From assembly GCA_022823465.1 (NCBI GenBank), contig JAJEHX010000051.1:1-64000 (forward strand): DNA of 64,000 bases. The letters run 5' to 3'. Made by a program: the position numbers and the translations under genes. Source of the stretch: Candidatus Latescibacterota bacterium. GTDB lineage: Bacteria; JAAXHH01. Below are positions 34,643-44,544 of this stretch, one piece after another. Positions within the stretch are counted from its first letter, which is position 1. Each line of letters begins with the position of its first letter. The notes below the pieces were generated by a model. It was not told where the DNA came from, made no database searches, and saw nothing but the letters and a program-made list of their open reading frames with translations.

Positions 34643-35266
34643 ATGTTAGTGCCGATGGTGATCGAACAGACGGGCCGGGGAGAACGGGCCTACGACATCT
34701 ACTCTCTGCTGCTGAAGAACCGCATTGTCTTCATCGGTACGCCCATAGACGACACGATCGCGAACCTGGTGATCGCCCAGTTGCTCTATCTCCAGTACGA
34801 AGACGCCGAGAAGGACATCAAGCTGTACATCAACAGTCCCGGCGGCAGCATTACCTCGGGGCTCGCCATATATGACACCATGCAGTTCATACAGCCCGAC
34901 GTGGAGACCTACTGCCTGGGCATGGCCGCCAGCATGGGCGCTTTTCTGCTTACCGCGGGCGGAACCGGAAAGCGATACGCCCTGCCCTATTCGCGCGTAC
35001 TGCTTCACCAGCCTTCCATCCCCCACATGGCCGGCACGGCCAAGGATATCGAGATCCAGGCCGAGGAAATGCTTCGCATGAAGCAGACCATGAACGAGAT
35101 CATGGCCCACCACACCGGCCAGTCCGTGGTTAAAATCGAGGCGGATACGGACCGGGACTTCTGGATGTCGCCGAAGCAGGCCGTCGAATACGGCCTGGTG
35201 GACCACGTGGTCGAAACCGCCGCTTCCAGGGCCATCGCGGAATCGTTGAACGGTAAATCCGCTTAG
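34643..35266 (+). CDS. clpP: ATP-dependent Clp protease proteolytic subunit
   Basis: 207 aa; AAGGAG precedes ATG 34643. Catalytic triad visible: Ser in [11 protein letters not shown], His in VLLHQPS and Asp in DTDRDFWM. The family start [20 protein letters not shown] and [19 protein letters not shown] are textbook. It forms the ClpP tetradecamer with ClpX encoded 10 nt downstream. Confidence 0.98.
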   Translation: MLVPMVIEQTGRGERAYDIYSLLLKNRIVFIGTPIDDTIANLVIAQLLYLQYEDAEKDIKLYINSPGGSITSGLAIYDTMQFIQPDVETYCLGMAASMGAFLLTAGGTGKRYALPYSRVLLHQPSIPHMAGTAKDIEIQAEEMLRMKQTMNEIMAHHTGQSVVKIEADTDRDFWMSPKQAVEYGLVDHVVETAASRAIAESLNGKSA

Positions 35267-35275
35267 GACGGGACC

Positions 35276-36523
35276 ATGAAGAAACGAACGACGCCGCGGG
35301 ACCTGCGCTGCTCCTTCTGCAATAGAAACGCCGACGAGGTCGAACGCCTCATCACGGGCCCGAACGTGTATATCTGCAACGAGTGCATCCTGATGTGCAA
35401 CGGGATCCTCGCGGAGGAGATGAGCCGCAGCACCCTGTCGACCGTCGAGCACCTTCCCCTGCCCACGGAAATCAAGGAAGCGCTGGACGAATACGTCATC
35501 GGCCAGGAACAGGCCAAGAAGGTGCTTTCCGTTGCCGTGTACAACCATTACAAGCGCATACAGCACGGCGCCACGCAGGACGAAGTGGAACTGGAGAAAA
35601 GCAACATCCTGCTGATCGGCCCCACGGGTACGGGGAAGACGCTGCTGGCCCAGACCCTGGCGAAGATGCTGCACGTGCCTTTCTGCATCGCGGACGCCAC
35701 GGTGCTCACCGAAGCCGGATACGTGGGCGAGGACGTGGAGAGCGTCCTGGTCCGTCTGCTCCAGGCCGCGGATTACGACGTGCCGAAAGCGGAAAGCGGC
35801 ATCGTCTATATTGACGAGGTGGACAAGGTGGCGCGCAAGTCGGCCAACCCCTCCATCACCCGCGACGTGTCGGGAGAAGGCGTGCAGCAGTCTCTGCTCA
35901 AGATGCTCGAGGGCACCATCGCCAACGTGCCTCCGAAGGGCGGCCGGAAACACCCCGAACAGAACTTCGTCCAGATCAACACGCGGAACATCTTGTTCAT
36001 CTGCGGCGGCGCCTTCGACGATCTCGATCAGATCATCGAGCGGCGGACCGCGGAAGGGACCATCGGCTTCGGCGGCGTGTCCCGGAATTCCGGAAGCCGC
36101 AACACGGGTGAGCTCCTCGCCCGGGTCGAACCCGACGATCTGCTGCAATACGGTCTCATACCGGAAATCATCGGCAGGCTCCCCGTGGTCGCCACGCTGG
36201 GCGAACTGGATGCCGACGCCCTGATGGATATCCTGCTCAGGCCCAGGAACGCCCTCGTAAAGCAGTACCAGCGGCTGCTCGAAATGGAAGACGTCAAGTT
36301 GACCTTCACGGACGAGTCGCTCCGGGCGGTGGTAACCGGGGCGATGGACAAGAAGACGGGCGCGCGGTCATTGCGGTCCATCCTCGAGGAAGTAATGTTG
36401 GACGTGATGTTCAATGTGCCGACGCAGGAAGACCTGAGGGAAGTCATCGTTACGGAAGAAACCGTAGTCGATAAGGCGCCGCCCGTATACGTTCAAGGCA
36501 AGGAAAGCAGGCGAAGCGCCTGA
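35276..36523 (+). CDS. clpX: ATP-dependent Clp protease ATP-binding subunit ClpX
   Basis: 415 aa. N-terminal zinc domain [13 protein letters not shown] and [12 protein letters not shown] (C-x2-C twice). Walker [16 protein letters not shown], Walker [35 protein letters not shown] with the pore-1 region, the IGFGGVSR loop for ClpP contact and sensor 2 [13 protein letters not shown]. It unfolds substrates for ClpP. Confidence 0.98.
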   Translation: MKKRTTPRDLRCSFCNRNADEVERLITGPNVYICNECILMCNGILAEEMSRSTLSTVEHLPLPTEIKEALDEYVIGQEQAKKVLSVAVYNHYKRIQHGATQDEVELEKSNILLIGPTGTGKTLLAQTLAKMLHVPFCIADATVLTEAGYVGEDVESVLVRLLQAADYDVPKAESGIVYIDEVDKVARKSANPSITRDVSGEGVQQSLLKMLEGTIANVPPKGGRKHPEQNFVQINTRNILFICGGAFDDLDQIIERRTAEGTIGFGGVSRNSGSRNTGELLARVEPDDLLQYGLIPEIIGRLPVVATLGELDADALMDILLRPRNALVKQYQRLLEMEDVKLTFTDESLRAVVTGAMDKKTGARSLRSILEEVMLDVMFNVPTQEDLREVIVTEETVVDKAPPVYVQGKESRRSA

Positions 36524-36581
36524 CCTCCACCCCTCTGTCTGCCTGGACCATCCCCGCGGACCAGCGGCCCAACGGTTACCC

Positions 36582-38999
36582 ATGATTACCCTGAAACGCA
36601 ACGATCCCATTACATTCGACGACAAGCTTCCCCTCATACCCCTCCGGGAAGTGGTCGTGTTTCCTTACATGGAATACCCCCTCATCATAGCGAGGGACGC
36701 TTCCATCAAGGCCCTGGAGCATGGGGTCAACAACGACCGGCTGCTTTTCCTTACCGCCCAGCGCAACCCGGATATCGAAACACCCGTGAAGGAGGACGTG
36801 CACAGGACGGGGATCGTGGCCCGGATCCTGCAGGTGGTGAAACTGCCCAACGGCCTGATCCGCGTACTGGTAGAGGGGATCGTCCGGGTGCGGATCGTCC
36901 GGTTTCTGTCCACGGACCCCTACATGCGGGTCAAGATCGCCCTGGTCGAGGAAGCCGATGACAACGAGGCGGAGGTGCAGGCGAGACTGCGGACGGTCGT
37001 GGATCAGTTCACGGAGTATATCAAGCTGAACCAGCAGGCTCCCGACGAGATCCTGCTGTCTATGCAGAACATGGATGACGCCCAGCGCCTGGTGGATACC
37101 ATGTCGGCCTTCATCCAGCAGAGCCCCCAGGTCAAGCAGCGGCTTATCGAGGCGCCTTCGATCATCGAGCAGCTGGATGAACTGGCCGCCCTCTTGGCCA
37201 CGGAGCTGGAAATACTGGAGATCAAGAACCAGCTCGACGGCGAAGTCCGCGACAGGATACACAAGTCACAGCGCGAGTTCTTCCTCCAGGAACAGATGCG
37301 CGTGATCAAGCAGGAACTGGGCGAACTGGAGGATTTACCGGAAAACCTGGGGGGACTGGCACAGCAGATCGCCGACGCGAAGATGCCCAAGGAAGCCCAC
37401 GAAAAGGCCATGAACGAGCTGGACAAGCTCCAGCAGATGCATCCCACCTCTCCGGAAGCGACGGTGATCCGCAACTACCTCGAATGGCTCGTCGAGGTGC
37501 CGTGGCGGAAACGGACGCGGGACAACCGGGAGATCTCAAAGGTGGAGTCCGTGCTCGATGCCGATCACTACGGGCTGGAAAAACCGAAGGAACACATCCT
37601 CGAGTACCTGTCGGTGATCCAGCTCACCAGGCACCTGAAGGGTCCGATCCTGTGCCTGGTCGGTCCTCCCGGCGTAGGCAAGACGTCCCTGGGCCGCTCG
37701 ATCGCGCGCGCCATGGGCCGCAAATTCGTCCGCATGTCTCTCGGCGGCGTGCACGACGAAGCCGAGATCCGGGGCCATCGCCGGACCTATATCGGTTCCA
37801 TGCCCGGACGCATCATACAGGCGATGCGCCGCTCGGGGACCGTAAATCCGGTTATCCTCCTCGACGAAGTGGACAAGCTGGGCCGGGACGTGCGCGGCGA
37901 CCCCGCGTCGGCCCTGCTGGAAGTGCTGGACCCCGAACAGAACAACGCCTTCAACGACCACTACCTTGAAGTGGACTACGATCTGTCCCGGGTGTTGTTC
38001 CTGACGACGGCCAACACGACCGATACCATACCCCCGGCACTGAACGACCGCATGGAGATCCTCGAACTGCCTGGTTATCTCGAGACCCAGAAACTGGCCA
38101 TCGCGCGGGGGTTCCTCGTACCGAAGCAGATCGAAGCCCATGGGCTGAAGAAGGAACGCGTCACGTTCAGGAAGGACGCCCTGCTTGCCGTCATCCGGGA
38201 ATACACCCGGGAAGCCGGGGTGCGCGGACTGGAACGCCATATCGCCGCGGTCTGCCGCAAGCTGGCCCGCAAGGTGGTAGAGGGCAGGTCCCGGAAACGG
38301 ATGCAGGTCACGCGCAATCAGCTTTCAGGTTACCTCGGCGTGCCGCGCTTCCTGGACTCCGAAGTCGTGAAACAGGACTCGGTGGGTCTTGCCACGGGAC
38401 TTGCGTGGACGCAGTCGGGAGGCGACATTCTCACCATAGAGGTCAGCGTCCTGAACCGCCGCGGGTCGGGACGGCTGACGCTTACCGGTCAACTGGGCGA
38501 CGTGATGCGGGAATCGGCCCACGCGGCGCTCGCCTATGCCCGGTCCAGGTCTGCCTCGCTGGGACTCGATCCGGATTTCTACAAGAATGTCGAGATCCAC
38601 GTGCACATGCCTGAAGGCGCGATCCCCAAGGACGGCCCCTCTGCCGGAATCACCATCGCGACGGCGCTCTGCTCGGCGCTGACCGGCGTACCGGTGCGGT
38701 GCGATATCGCCATGACGGGCGAGATTACGCTCCGGGGAAACGTGTTGCCCATTGGCGGCCTGAACGAGAAACTGATCGCCGCGCTCCGGGCCGGCATCAG
38801 GGAAGTGGCGATCCCGCTCCGCAACCGGAAGGACCTGGTGGATGTTCCGCCGGAGGTGAGGGACGAGATCAGAATCCACCCGGTATCGACCATGGACGAA
38901 GTGCTGAAACGGGCCATGGGCATTACCGTGGTGGAATCCCATGTTCCCGCCCTGCTCCCCAATCAGACCGTCGCACAGCCGTCCATCAAACCCCTGTAG
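36582..38999 (+). CDS. lon: ATP-dependent protease Lon
   Basis: 805 aa, full length. N-terminal LAN domain ([20 protein letters not shown]), a coiled-coil middle ([18 protein letters not shown]), Walker [17 protein letters not shown], Walker [16 protein letters not shown] and the Ser-Lys protease domain ([35 protein letters not shown]). It degrades misfolded and regulatory proteins in the cytoplasm. Ends the tig-clpP-clpX-lon run, 58 nt after clpX; convergent with tsaE. Confidence 0.98.
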   Translation: MITLKRNDPITFDDKLPLIPLREVVVFPYMEYPLIIARDASIKALEHGVNNDRLLFLTAQRNPDIETPVKEDVHRTGIVARILQVVKLPNGLIRVLVEGIVRVRIVRFLSTDPYMRVKIALVEEADDNEAEVQARLRTVVDQFTEYIKLNQQAPDEILLSMQNMDDAQRLVDTMSAFIQQSPQVKQRLIEAPSIIEQLDELAALLATELEILEIKNQLDGEVRDRIHKSQREFFLQEQMRVIKQELGELEDLPENLGGLAQQIADAKMPKEAHEKAMNELDKLQQMHPTSPEATVIRNYLEWLVEVPWRKRTRDNREISKVESVLDADHYGLEKPKEHILEYLSVIQLTRHLKGPILCLVGPPGVGKTSLGRSIARAMGRKFVRMSLGGVHDEAEIRGHRRTYIGSMPGRIIQAMRRSGTVNPVILLDEVDKLGRDVRGDPASALLEVLDPEQNNAFNDHYLEVDYDLSRVLFLTTANTTDTIPPALNDRMEILELPGYLETQKLAIARGFLVPKQIEAHGLKKERVTFRKDALLAVIREYTREAGVRGLERHIAAVCRKLARKVVEGRSRKRMQVTRNQLSGYLGVPRFLDSEVVKQDSVGLATGLAWTQSGGDILTIEVSVLNRRGSGRLTLTGQLGDVMRESAHAALAYARSRSASLGLDPDFYKNVEIHVHMPEGAIPKDGPSAGITIATALCSALTGVPVRCDIAMTGEITLRGNVLPIGGLNEKLIAALRAGIREVAIPLRNRKDLVDVPPEVRDEIRIHPVSTMDEVLKRAMGITVVESHVPALLPNQTVAQPSIKPL

Positions 39000-39029
39000 C
39001 CACCCGTCCCCGTCCAGGTGTTTCCCCGG

Positions 39030-39551
39030 TCAGGACGCCCCCTCCTCATCCAGATCGGAAACGAGGCCGGGGTCGCCGGTTATCCCCAGCACTCTACGCG
39101 TTCCTTCTCCAATTTCGATATGCACCGTGATCGCGTCGGAGGGCATGATCTCAGGGAATTTGTCGCCCCATTCCACGAGGCAGACGCAGGTGTCCACGTA
39201 TTCGTCGAAGCCGAGATCCAGCACCGAATCCGGGCTGTCCAGCCGGTAGAGGTCGAAATGCGCCACGGGTACCCGGCCAGGCTGACCGTCGTATTCGTTC
39301 ACCAGGGTGAAGGTAGGGCTCGTAACCGGTTCGCCGACGCCCAGGCCGGCGCATATCCCCTGGATGAAACAGGTCTTTCCCGCGCCGAGATCGCCGGACA
39401 CCAGCACCGTGTCCCCCGGCTCCAGCGTGTTTGACAGGCGCCTTCCGATGCGCGCCGTATGACCCGGGCCGTCCGTGTCGAAAGTGCGCCGTTCAGGCTG
39501 ACCGGGCCGGCCAGGATGTGCCGGCGTTTCCGAATGGATATGAGCGCTCAC
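39030..39551 (-). CDS. tsaE: tRNA threonylcarbamoyladenosine biosynthesis protein TsaE
   Basis: 173 aa, GTG start at 39551 overlapping the serS stop in GTGA. Walker A VLVSGDLGAGKTCFIQGI, TSPTFTLVNEYDG (switch region) and HFDLYRLDSPDSVLDLGFDE, then VEWGDKFPEIMP. It is the ATPase that resets the TsaB-TsaD complex in t6A synthesis. No tsaB or tsaD is in the window. Confidence 0.94.
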   Translation of the reverse strand: MSAHIHSETPAHPGRPGQPERRTFDTDGPGHTARIGRRLSNTLEPGDTVLVSGDLGAGKTCFIQGICAGLGVGEPVTSPTFTLVNEYDGQPGRVPVAHFDLYRLDSPDSVLDLGFDEYVDTCVCLVEWGDKFPEIMPSDAITVHIEIGEGTRRVLGITGDPGLVSDLDEEGAS

Positions 39552-40816
39552 CCGATTTCCTTCAAGCCTCCCATGTAGGGCACCAGCACCTCCGGTACGC
39601 GGATGCTGCCCCGTCCGGTCTGGTAGTTCTCCATGACCGCGATCAGGGTCCGCGCCATGCCCATGCCGGATCCGTTCAGGGTATGCACGAACCGGCTCTT
39701 CCCGTCCTTGTCCCGGAATCGGATGCCGCTTCTTCTAGCCTGGAAATCCTCGAAATTGCTGCACGAGGAGACTTCCAGCCAGCGGTTTACACCGGGCGCC
39801 CAGGCTTCCAGGTCATAGCACTTCGCCGCGGCGAAACTCAAGTCGCCCGTGCTCAGGTTCATCACACGGTAGGGGATGTTCAGCAGTTGCAGCACTTCCT
39901 CCGCGTCATGCACCAGCGTTTCCAGTTCATCGTAGGAGGTCTCGGGACGAACGAACTTGACCATCTCCACCTTGTCGAACTGGTGCACCCGGATCAGACC
40001 CCGGGTCTCCCGCCCGTAGGAACCGGCTTCGCGGCGGAAACAGGGACTGTAGGCCGTGTATCGGATCGGCAGGTCGTCCTCGGCGAGGATTTCGTCCCGG
40101 TGCATGTTCGTGACCGGGACCTCCGCCGTGGGGATGAGGAACAGGTCGTCCATGTCTGTCCGGTACATGTCTTCTTCCATCTTCGGCAACTGGCCCGTGC
40201 CGAACATGCTCTGTCGATTTACGATGAAGGGGGGGATGACTTCCGTGTATCCGTGCTTCTGGATATGGAGGTCGAGCATGAACTGAATCAGCGCGCGCTG
40301 CAACCGGGCGCCGTCTCCTTTGAACAGGACGAAATGGCTGCCGGATATCTTGCCCGCCCGCTGGAAGTCGATGATGTCGAGGGCTTCCCCCAGGTCCCAG
40401 TGGGCCTTGCGCTCGAATTCCGCCTCGGGGGTTGCGCCCCAGCGACGCACCTCCTCGTTGGCGCTTTCATCCCTGCCGACCGGAACCGAAGGGTGGGGAA
40501 TGTTGGGCAGGCGCACGAGCGCCTCCCGCAGCCGGTCCTGGATGTCGGCCAGGTCGGCGTCTATGCCCTTGATGCGCCCGGACACCTCCCGCATTTCCGC
40601 AATCTGGCCGGAAGCGTCTTCGCCGCCGCGTTTCATGCGCGCGATTTCGTCGGACACGGTGTTTCGCTGCTGCTTGAGCGTTTCGCTCGTCTGCAGCAGC
40701 TCCCGGCGCCGGGCGTCCAGGTCGAGGAACTGGTCGACGTCGACCCGCTCGTTCTTGTTCTCGGCCGCCTGCTTGACGGTGTCGGGATTGTTCCTGACGA
40801 ATCGCTGGTCCAGCAT
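39548..40816 (-). CDS. serS: Seryl-tRNA synthetase
   Basis: 422 aa from ATG 40816 with GGAGGG upstream. N-terminal coiled coil MLDQRFVRNNPDTVKQAAEN and LQTSETLKQQRNTVSDEIA. Class-II motifs: GSHFVLFKGDGARLQRALI, motif 2 SPCFRREAGSYGRETRGLIR and motif 3 NGSGMGMARTLIAVMENYQ. It charges tRNA-Ser and tRNA-Sec. The 154-nt gap upstream contains TTGCCG and TATTTT 18 nt apart on the minus strand, a possible promoter. Confidence 0.97.
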   Translation of the reverse strand: MLDQRFVRNNPDTVKQAAENKNERVDVDQFLDLDARRRELLQTSETLKQQRNTVSDEIARMKRGGEDASGQIAEMREVSGRIKGIDADLADIQDRLREALVRLPNIPHPSVPVGRDESANEEVRRWGATPEAEFERKAHWDLGEALDIIDFQRAGKISGSHFVLFKGDGARLQRALIQFMLDLHIQKHGYTEVIPPFIVNRQSMFGTGQLPKMEEDMYRTDMDDLFLIPTAEVPVTNMHRDEILAEDDLPIRYTAYSPCFRREAGSYGRETRGLIRVHQFDKVEMVKFVRPETSYDELETLVHDAEEVLQLLNIPYRVMNLSTGDLSFAAAKCYDLEAWAPGVNRWLEVSSCSNFEDFQARRSGIRFRDKDGKSRFVHTLNGSGMGMARTLIAVMENYQTGRGSIRVPEVLVPYMGGLKEIG

Positions 40817-40970
40817 GTTCCCTCCGTGACCGGATGGCGCCGGGCTTAAAGCCTGTCCAGGTGCCGATGACCGTTGTTCCGTGATCGCTGTCGATTGAAA
40901 CACGGTAAAATAGAAACAACCTTCCGGCCCCGGCAAGCATAAACTACGTTGCATTACTCCGTGAAGGAGA

Positions 40971-41780
40971 TCAACGGTTTCTGAACTCCAACATCCCCCA
41001 GTGGCACAGCGCAAAGTCGTATTTCACCGGATCGTCGGGATCGAATTCCCGCAGCGAACGCGTGACTTCCTCCGCCATCTTCCAGTCCGCGTTCCGCCTG
41101 GAGGTCAGCCCCAGCCGTCTCGAGATACGGGCTACGTGGGTGTCGATCGGCATAACCAGGGCGGAAGTCGGAATCGTATTCCACAGGCCAAGATCCAGGG
41201 CGTCGCGCCGTACCATCCACCGGACGTAGAGATTCATGCGCTTGCAGGCGCTCCCGGTCTTCGGGGAGGATAGCAGATAGCGGATCCCCGTTTTTGCCGC
41301 AAGCCGATCCGAAGGCTGATCCGCCTCCGCGTATCCGAGCAGGGTATCGGTGAAATGCGTCAGGGCGGGTCCCGTATGGAGATCCCCGCCACGGTAGCCC
41401 CTGGAGAAAAGGGCACCGAGGGATCCGTACCGCCGTAGCGCTTTTTGCATGGCCGAGGCCAGCATCGCCAGGTCCCGTCCCCTCGACCAGCGGTATACAA
41501 ATCCGTCGAAGCGCCTGGCGTCCCGCCGGGGTTCGTAATCCATGACGAATTCCCCGGGCGCTCCGCCCATCCTCCTCAGGATTTCTCCGGCCGCGCCCAT
41601 GATCTGCTCAGCCCGGCCGTAAGCCAGCGACGCCGCGATGAGGCCGGCGATTTCCTGGTCCGCGGGACGGTCGTACCGCCTTACCACTTCGAGGGGGTCG
41701 GGCGAGATCATGGACGGATCGAAAGACCGGTAGAGTTCCTCGAGCCGGTCTTTCAGCGCGATTCTACTGGAACGTGGCAT
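40971..41780 (-). CDS. TIGR02757 family protein (DUF2400)
   Basis: 269 aa from ATG 41780 (a TTG at 41828 would add 16). Family features: ISPDPLEVVRRYDRPADQEI, GLIAASLAYGRAEQIMGAAG, KRMNLYVRWMVRRDALDLGL and MPIDTHVARISRRLGLTSRR. The last resembles the helix-hairpin-helix/DTH part of the endonuclease III superfamily, so a DNA- or nucleic-acid-binding helical fold is likely. No function is established for the family. It is divergent from holA. Confidence 0.85.
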   Translation of the reverse strand: MPRSSRIALKDRLEELYRSFDPSMISPDPLEVVRRYDRPADQEIAGLIAASLAYGRAEQIMGAAGEILRRMGGAPGEFVMDYEPRRDARRFDGFVYRWSRGRDLAMLASAMQKALRRYGSLGALFSRGYRGGDLHTGPALTHFTDTLLGYAEADQPSDRLAAKTGIRYLLSSPKTGSACKRMNLYVRWMVRRDALDLGLWNTIPTSALVMPIDTHVARISRRLGLTSRRNADWKMAEEVTRSLREFDPDDPVKYDFALCHWGMLEFRNR

Positions 41781-41918
41781 GTCGATGGATCTGAATTCAT
41801 GTACGGGTCTGACCCGGAACGCGGACAAGGAAAGTTACTGGCGGCTTGACTTGAATATATATTGTATACGACTGGTTTCGTAGTCCGATTTACGCGGGCT
41901 ACGGTCCCGGACACGCAC

Positions 41919-42965
41919 ATGTTCAACCGTAAATACGCCGGAAAGGTACCCGACGTGAAACCCGAACAGTTGATGGAACAGATAGCACAGGGCCGGATCG
42001 ATCCGGTGTACTTCCTTTCGGGGGACGAGGGTTTTCTGAAGGAAGAGGCCATACGCGCCCTGATCGCCCGGGTCGTCGATCCGGGGACCGAAGCGTTCTG
42101 CCTGGACGTGATGCACGGCGATGACAGCAATGCCACGGCGATTCTGACCGCCGCCTCCATGGTGCCCATGATGACCGACCGCCGGGTCGTCGTCGTCAGG
42201 GACTTCCACCGGTTGCCGCAGACGGACAGGGAAGCCGTCGCGGGTTACGCCGGACAGCCGTCGCCGAGTACGGTCCTGGTACTCGAGGCGCCCAGGGTGA
42301 ACATGAAAACGAAACTCTACCAGAGGCTGGCGGACCAGTCGGTCTCCGTGGTGTTCTATCCGCTGTTTCCGGAGCGGGTCCCGGCCTGGCTCCGGCAGCA
42401 CGCACGGCAGTACGGCAAGCGGCTGACCTCCGAGGCTGCGCACCAGTTGCAGACCATCGTGGGAACCGACCTGGGCGAGCTTGCCGGTGAACTGGAGAAA
42501 CTCGCCGTGTTCGTGGGCGGACGGGATACGATAGCCGCCGGCGACGTGGAAAACACGCTGGGACCCGTCCGCGCCGGCTCTGTTTTCGATATCGCCGAGG
42601 CCGCAGGCGAGAAAGACCTGGCCAGGGCGCTGGGCGCCTACCAGCGCGCGATAGACGGCGGCGACGCGCCGCAGGCTGTCATATCGCTCTTCGTCCGCCA
42701 TCTGGTGATACTCTGGAAGATCCGGTTCTTGAAACGGGACCGCCGGACCGATGACGACATCAAGAAGAAACTGCAGCTGGGCTGGGGGTTCAACCGGTTT
42801 TACAACCGCTACGCCGCCCAGTCCCGGCTGCTGGCGGGCCGCGATCTTCAGCACGGTTTCGAAGCCTTGTATGAGGCCGATATCGCCCTGAAAACCAGTG
42901 CGCTGCCCCCCGAACTCGTCATGCACCGCCTGTTGTACGAGCTTTGCGCGGATCGGGCGGCGTAG
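41919..42965 (+). CDS. holA: DNA polymerase III delta subunit
   Basis: 348 aa from ATG 41919. KPEQLMEQIAQGRIDPVYFL and SGDEGFLKEEAIRALIARVV are the family start with the degenerate Walker region. DVMHGDDSNATAILTAASMV, RVVVVRDFHRLPQTDREAVA, LVLEAPRVNMKTKLYQRL and VGTDLGELAGELEKLAVFVG follow. It is the clamp-loader wrench that opens the beta clamp. 22 nt before rsgA. Confidence 0.92.
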   Translation: MFNRKYAGKVPDVKPEQLMEQIAQGRIDPVYFLSGDEGFLKEEAIRALIARVVDPGTEAFCLDVMHGDDSNATAILTAASMVPMMTDRRVVVVRDFHRLPQTDREAVAGYAGQPSPSTVLVLEAPRVNMKTKLYQRLADQSVSVVFYPLFPERVPAWLRQHARQYGKRLTSEAAHQLQTIVGTDLGELAGELEKLAVFVGGRDTIAAGDVENTLGPVRAGSVFDIAEAAGEKDLARALGAYQRAIDGGDAPQAVISLFVRHLVILWKIRFLKRDRRTDDDIKKKLQLGWGFNRFYNRYAAQSRLLAGRDLQHGFEALYEADIALKTSALPPELVMHRLLYELCADRAA

Positions 42966-42987
42966 ACCAGGAGCCTGCACTTCGATC

Positions 42988-43950
42988 ATGCATACCACGG
43001 AAGGCATCGTAATCAGGGAACACCGGGGCGTATTCGACGTGGAGACCCGGCACGGCATCTTCGCCTGCGCGCTGCGCAGCAGGATGAAGAAAGCGCTGAT
43101 CTATCCGGAGCGGGACAACCAGCATCATTCCGTGGAGCAGGTCGGCCGTATCGCCACGGTGAATCCCGTGGCGATAGGCGACCGCGTGCGCGTCGTGGAG
43201 GACCAGGGCGAAACGGGCGCCATAGAAGAGGTGCTTCCCCGCCGCTCGAAACTCTCTCGTCTCGCTCCCGGCCGGCGTCGCGTCGAACAGATCATGATCG
43301 CCAATGCCGACTACCTCGTCGTCGTCTTCGCCGTGAGGGACCCGCAGCCGAATCTGCAGTTGCTGGACCGCCTGCTCGTGGCCGCGGAATCCGGCAATCT
43401 GGCCCCGGTCATCTGCCTGAACAAGATCGACCTGGCGACGGACGCGGATCCGGATATCCCGGGTATCTACGAAAGGGGCGGTTTCCGCGTTATTACGACC
43501 AGCGCCGTAACCATGCAGGGGATCGACGTGCTGAAGTCCACGCTGCGAAACAGGATATCCGCGATCGCCGGTCCGTCCGGCGCGGGAAAGACCTCTCTGC
43601 TTAACGCCGTCCAGCCCGGTCTGGGACTCCGGATTCGCGAGGTGAACCGGACGACGGGCCGGGGCCGCCATACCACCACCTATCTCGCCGCGCACAGGCT
43701 CGATGCCGGCGGCCTGGTTATCGATTCACCGGGAATCCGCGAATTCAGCCTTTGGGACGTGTCGCCGCGCGAGCTTCCGGAACTGTTCCCTGAAATGCGC
43801 GACCATCTGTCGGGCTGCCGGTTTCACGACTGCACGCACGTCCACGAACCGGACTGCACCCTGCGGAAGGCCCTGTCGGCGGGCGCCGTGTCCCAGGAGC
43901 GATACGACAGTTACGTCGCGTTGCACAAAGAACTGGCCGGAGGGCGATAG
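42988..43950 (+). CDS. rsgA: Ribosome small-subunit-dependent GTPase RsgA
   Basis: 320 aa from ATG 42988. An N-terminal OB fold (TTEGIVIREHRGVFDVETRH) precedes a circularly permuted GTPase with G4 ICLNKIDLA, G1 IAGPSGAGKTSLLNAV, G2 RGRHTTTYLAA and G3 LVIDSPGIREF. The C-terminal zinc site is SGCRFHDCTHVHEPDC. It assists late 30S maturation. Confidence 0.96.
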   Translation: MHTTEGIVIREHRGVFDVETRHGIFACALRSRMKKALIYPERDNQHHSVEQVGRIATVNPVAIGDRVRVVEDQGETGAIEEVLPRRSKLSRLAPGRRRVEQIMIANADYLVVVFAVRDPQPNLQLLDRLLVAAESGNLAPVICLNKIDLATDADPDIPGIYERGGFRVITTSAVTMQGIDVLKSTLRNRISAIAGPSGAGKTSLLNAVQPGLGLRIREVNRTTGRGRHTTTYLAAHRLDAGGLVIDSPGIREFSLWDVSPRELPELFPEMRDHLSGCRFHDCTHVHEPDCTLRKALSAGAVSQERYDSYVALHKELAGGR

Positions 43951-44039
43951 ATGAGGTGGAAAAGAACGCCGCCGGCCGCGCCGGTTTCGGACCGGGCGGG
44001 CAAAGCGGGTAAGGCGGACCAGGCGGGCTGGCCGGAGAC

Positions 44040-44510
44040 TCAGAATCCGATGTCCCGGTCCGTGTCCGCGCATATGCCGGAAAAGGTAATCGGCACGTCC
44101 AGGGGCAGTTCCCTTTCCCGGCCTGTGCCGACACGTTTCGATCGAATCACGACGTTCAGGTGGTTGGGCAGATGCGTCTCGTCGAATCCCGCGATCTTTC
44201 CGATCTCTTCCTGACTGACGATGACTGTGTCGCCGCACAGCAGCAGGCCCGTCTCCGAAACTTCCGCGAAGCCGATGTAGGCGGCCCGTTTCACTTTCGA
44301 ACCCGGTCCCGCGTCTTCTTCGTCGGTGCAGATGAGTTCCAGGACCTCTCCCCGCCTCACCGCGCGGGAAAGCTGGGGGATCAGTTTCAGCCCCCGGTCC
44401 TCGACCGTCAGGTCCAGGACGGCGAAAAGCCGCGCCGACAACTCCGTCTTGCTCGAATAGTGCGTCCGGTTGACCCGGCCTTCTATATGAGGATCCCTGG
44501 GACCCGCCAT
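44040..44510 (-). CDS. Conserved-looking hypothetical protein
   Basis: 156 aa from ATG 44510, with AAGGGG 7 nt upstream. No signal peptide or membrane helix. The sequence alternates short beta-strand-like segments (ARLFAVLDLTVEDRGLKLIP; GEVLELICTDEE; KRAAYIGFAEVSETGLLLCG; GDTVIVSQEEIGKIAGFDET; NHLNVVIRSKR), suggesting an all-beta domain. I do not recognise the family. It lies downstream of the PBP4 gene, convergent with rsgA, with 89 nt between. Codon use is like its neighbours, so it is probably a real gene. Confidence 0.7.
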   Translation of the reverse strand: MAGPRDPHIEGRVNRTHYSSKTELSARLFAVLDLTVEDRGLKLIPQLSRAVRRGEVLELICTDEEDAGPGSKVKRAAYIGFAEVSETGLLLCGDTVIVSQEEIGKIAGFDETHLPNHLNVVIRSKRVGTGRERELPLDVPITFSGICADTDRDIGF

Positions 44511-44544
44511 GTCCGACCCCTTCCGGGTAGTTGATTCAATCAGG

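Noticed and set aside
43951-44214. Small plus-strand frame after rsgA
   Set aside because: Overlaps the hypothetical gene on the other strand and has simple PA/GK-rich composition.
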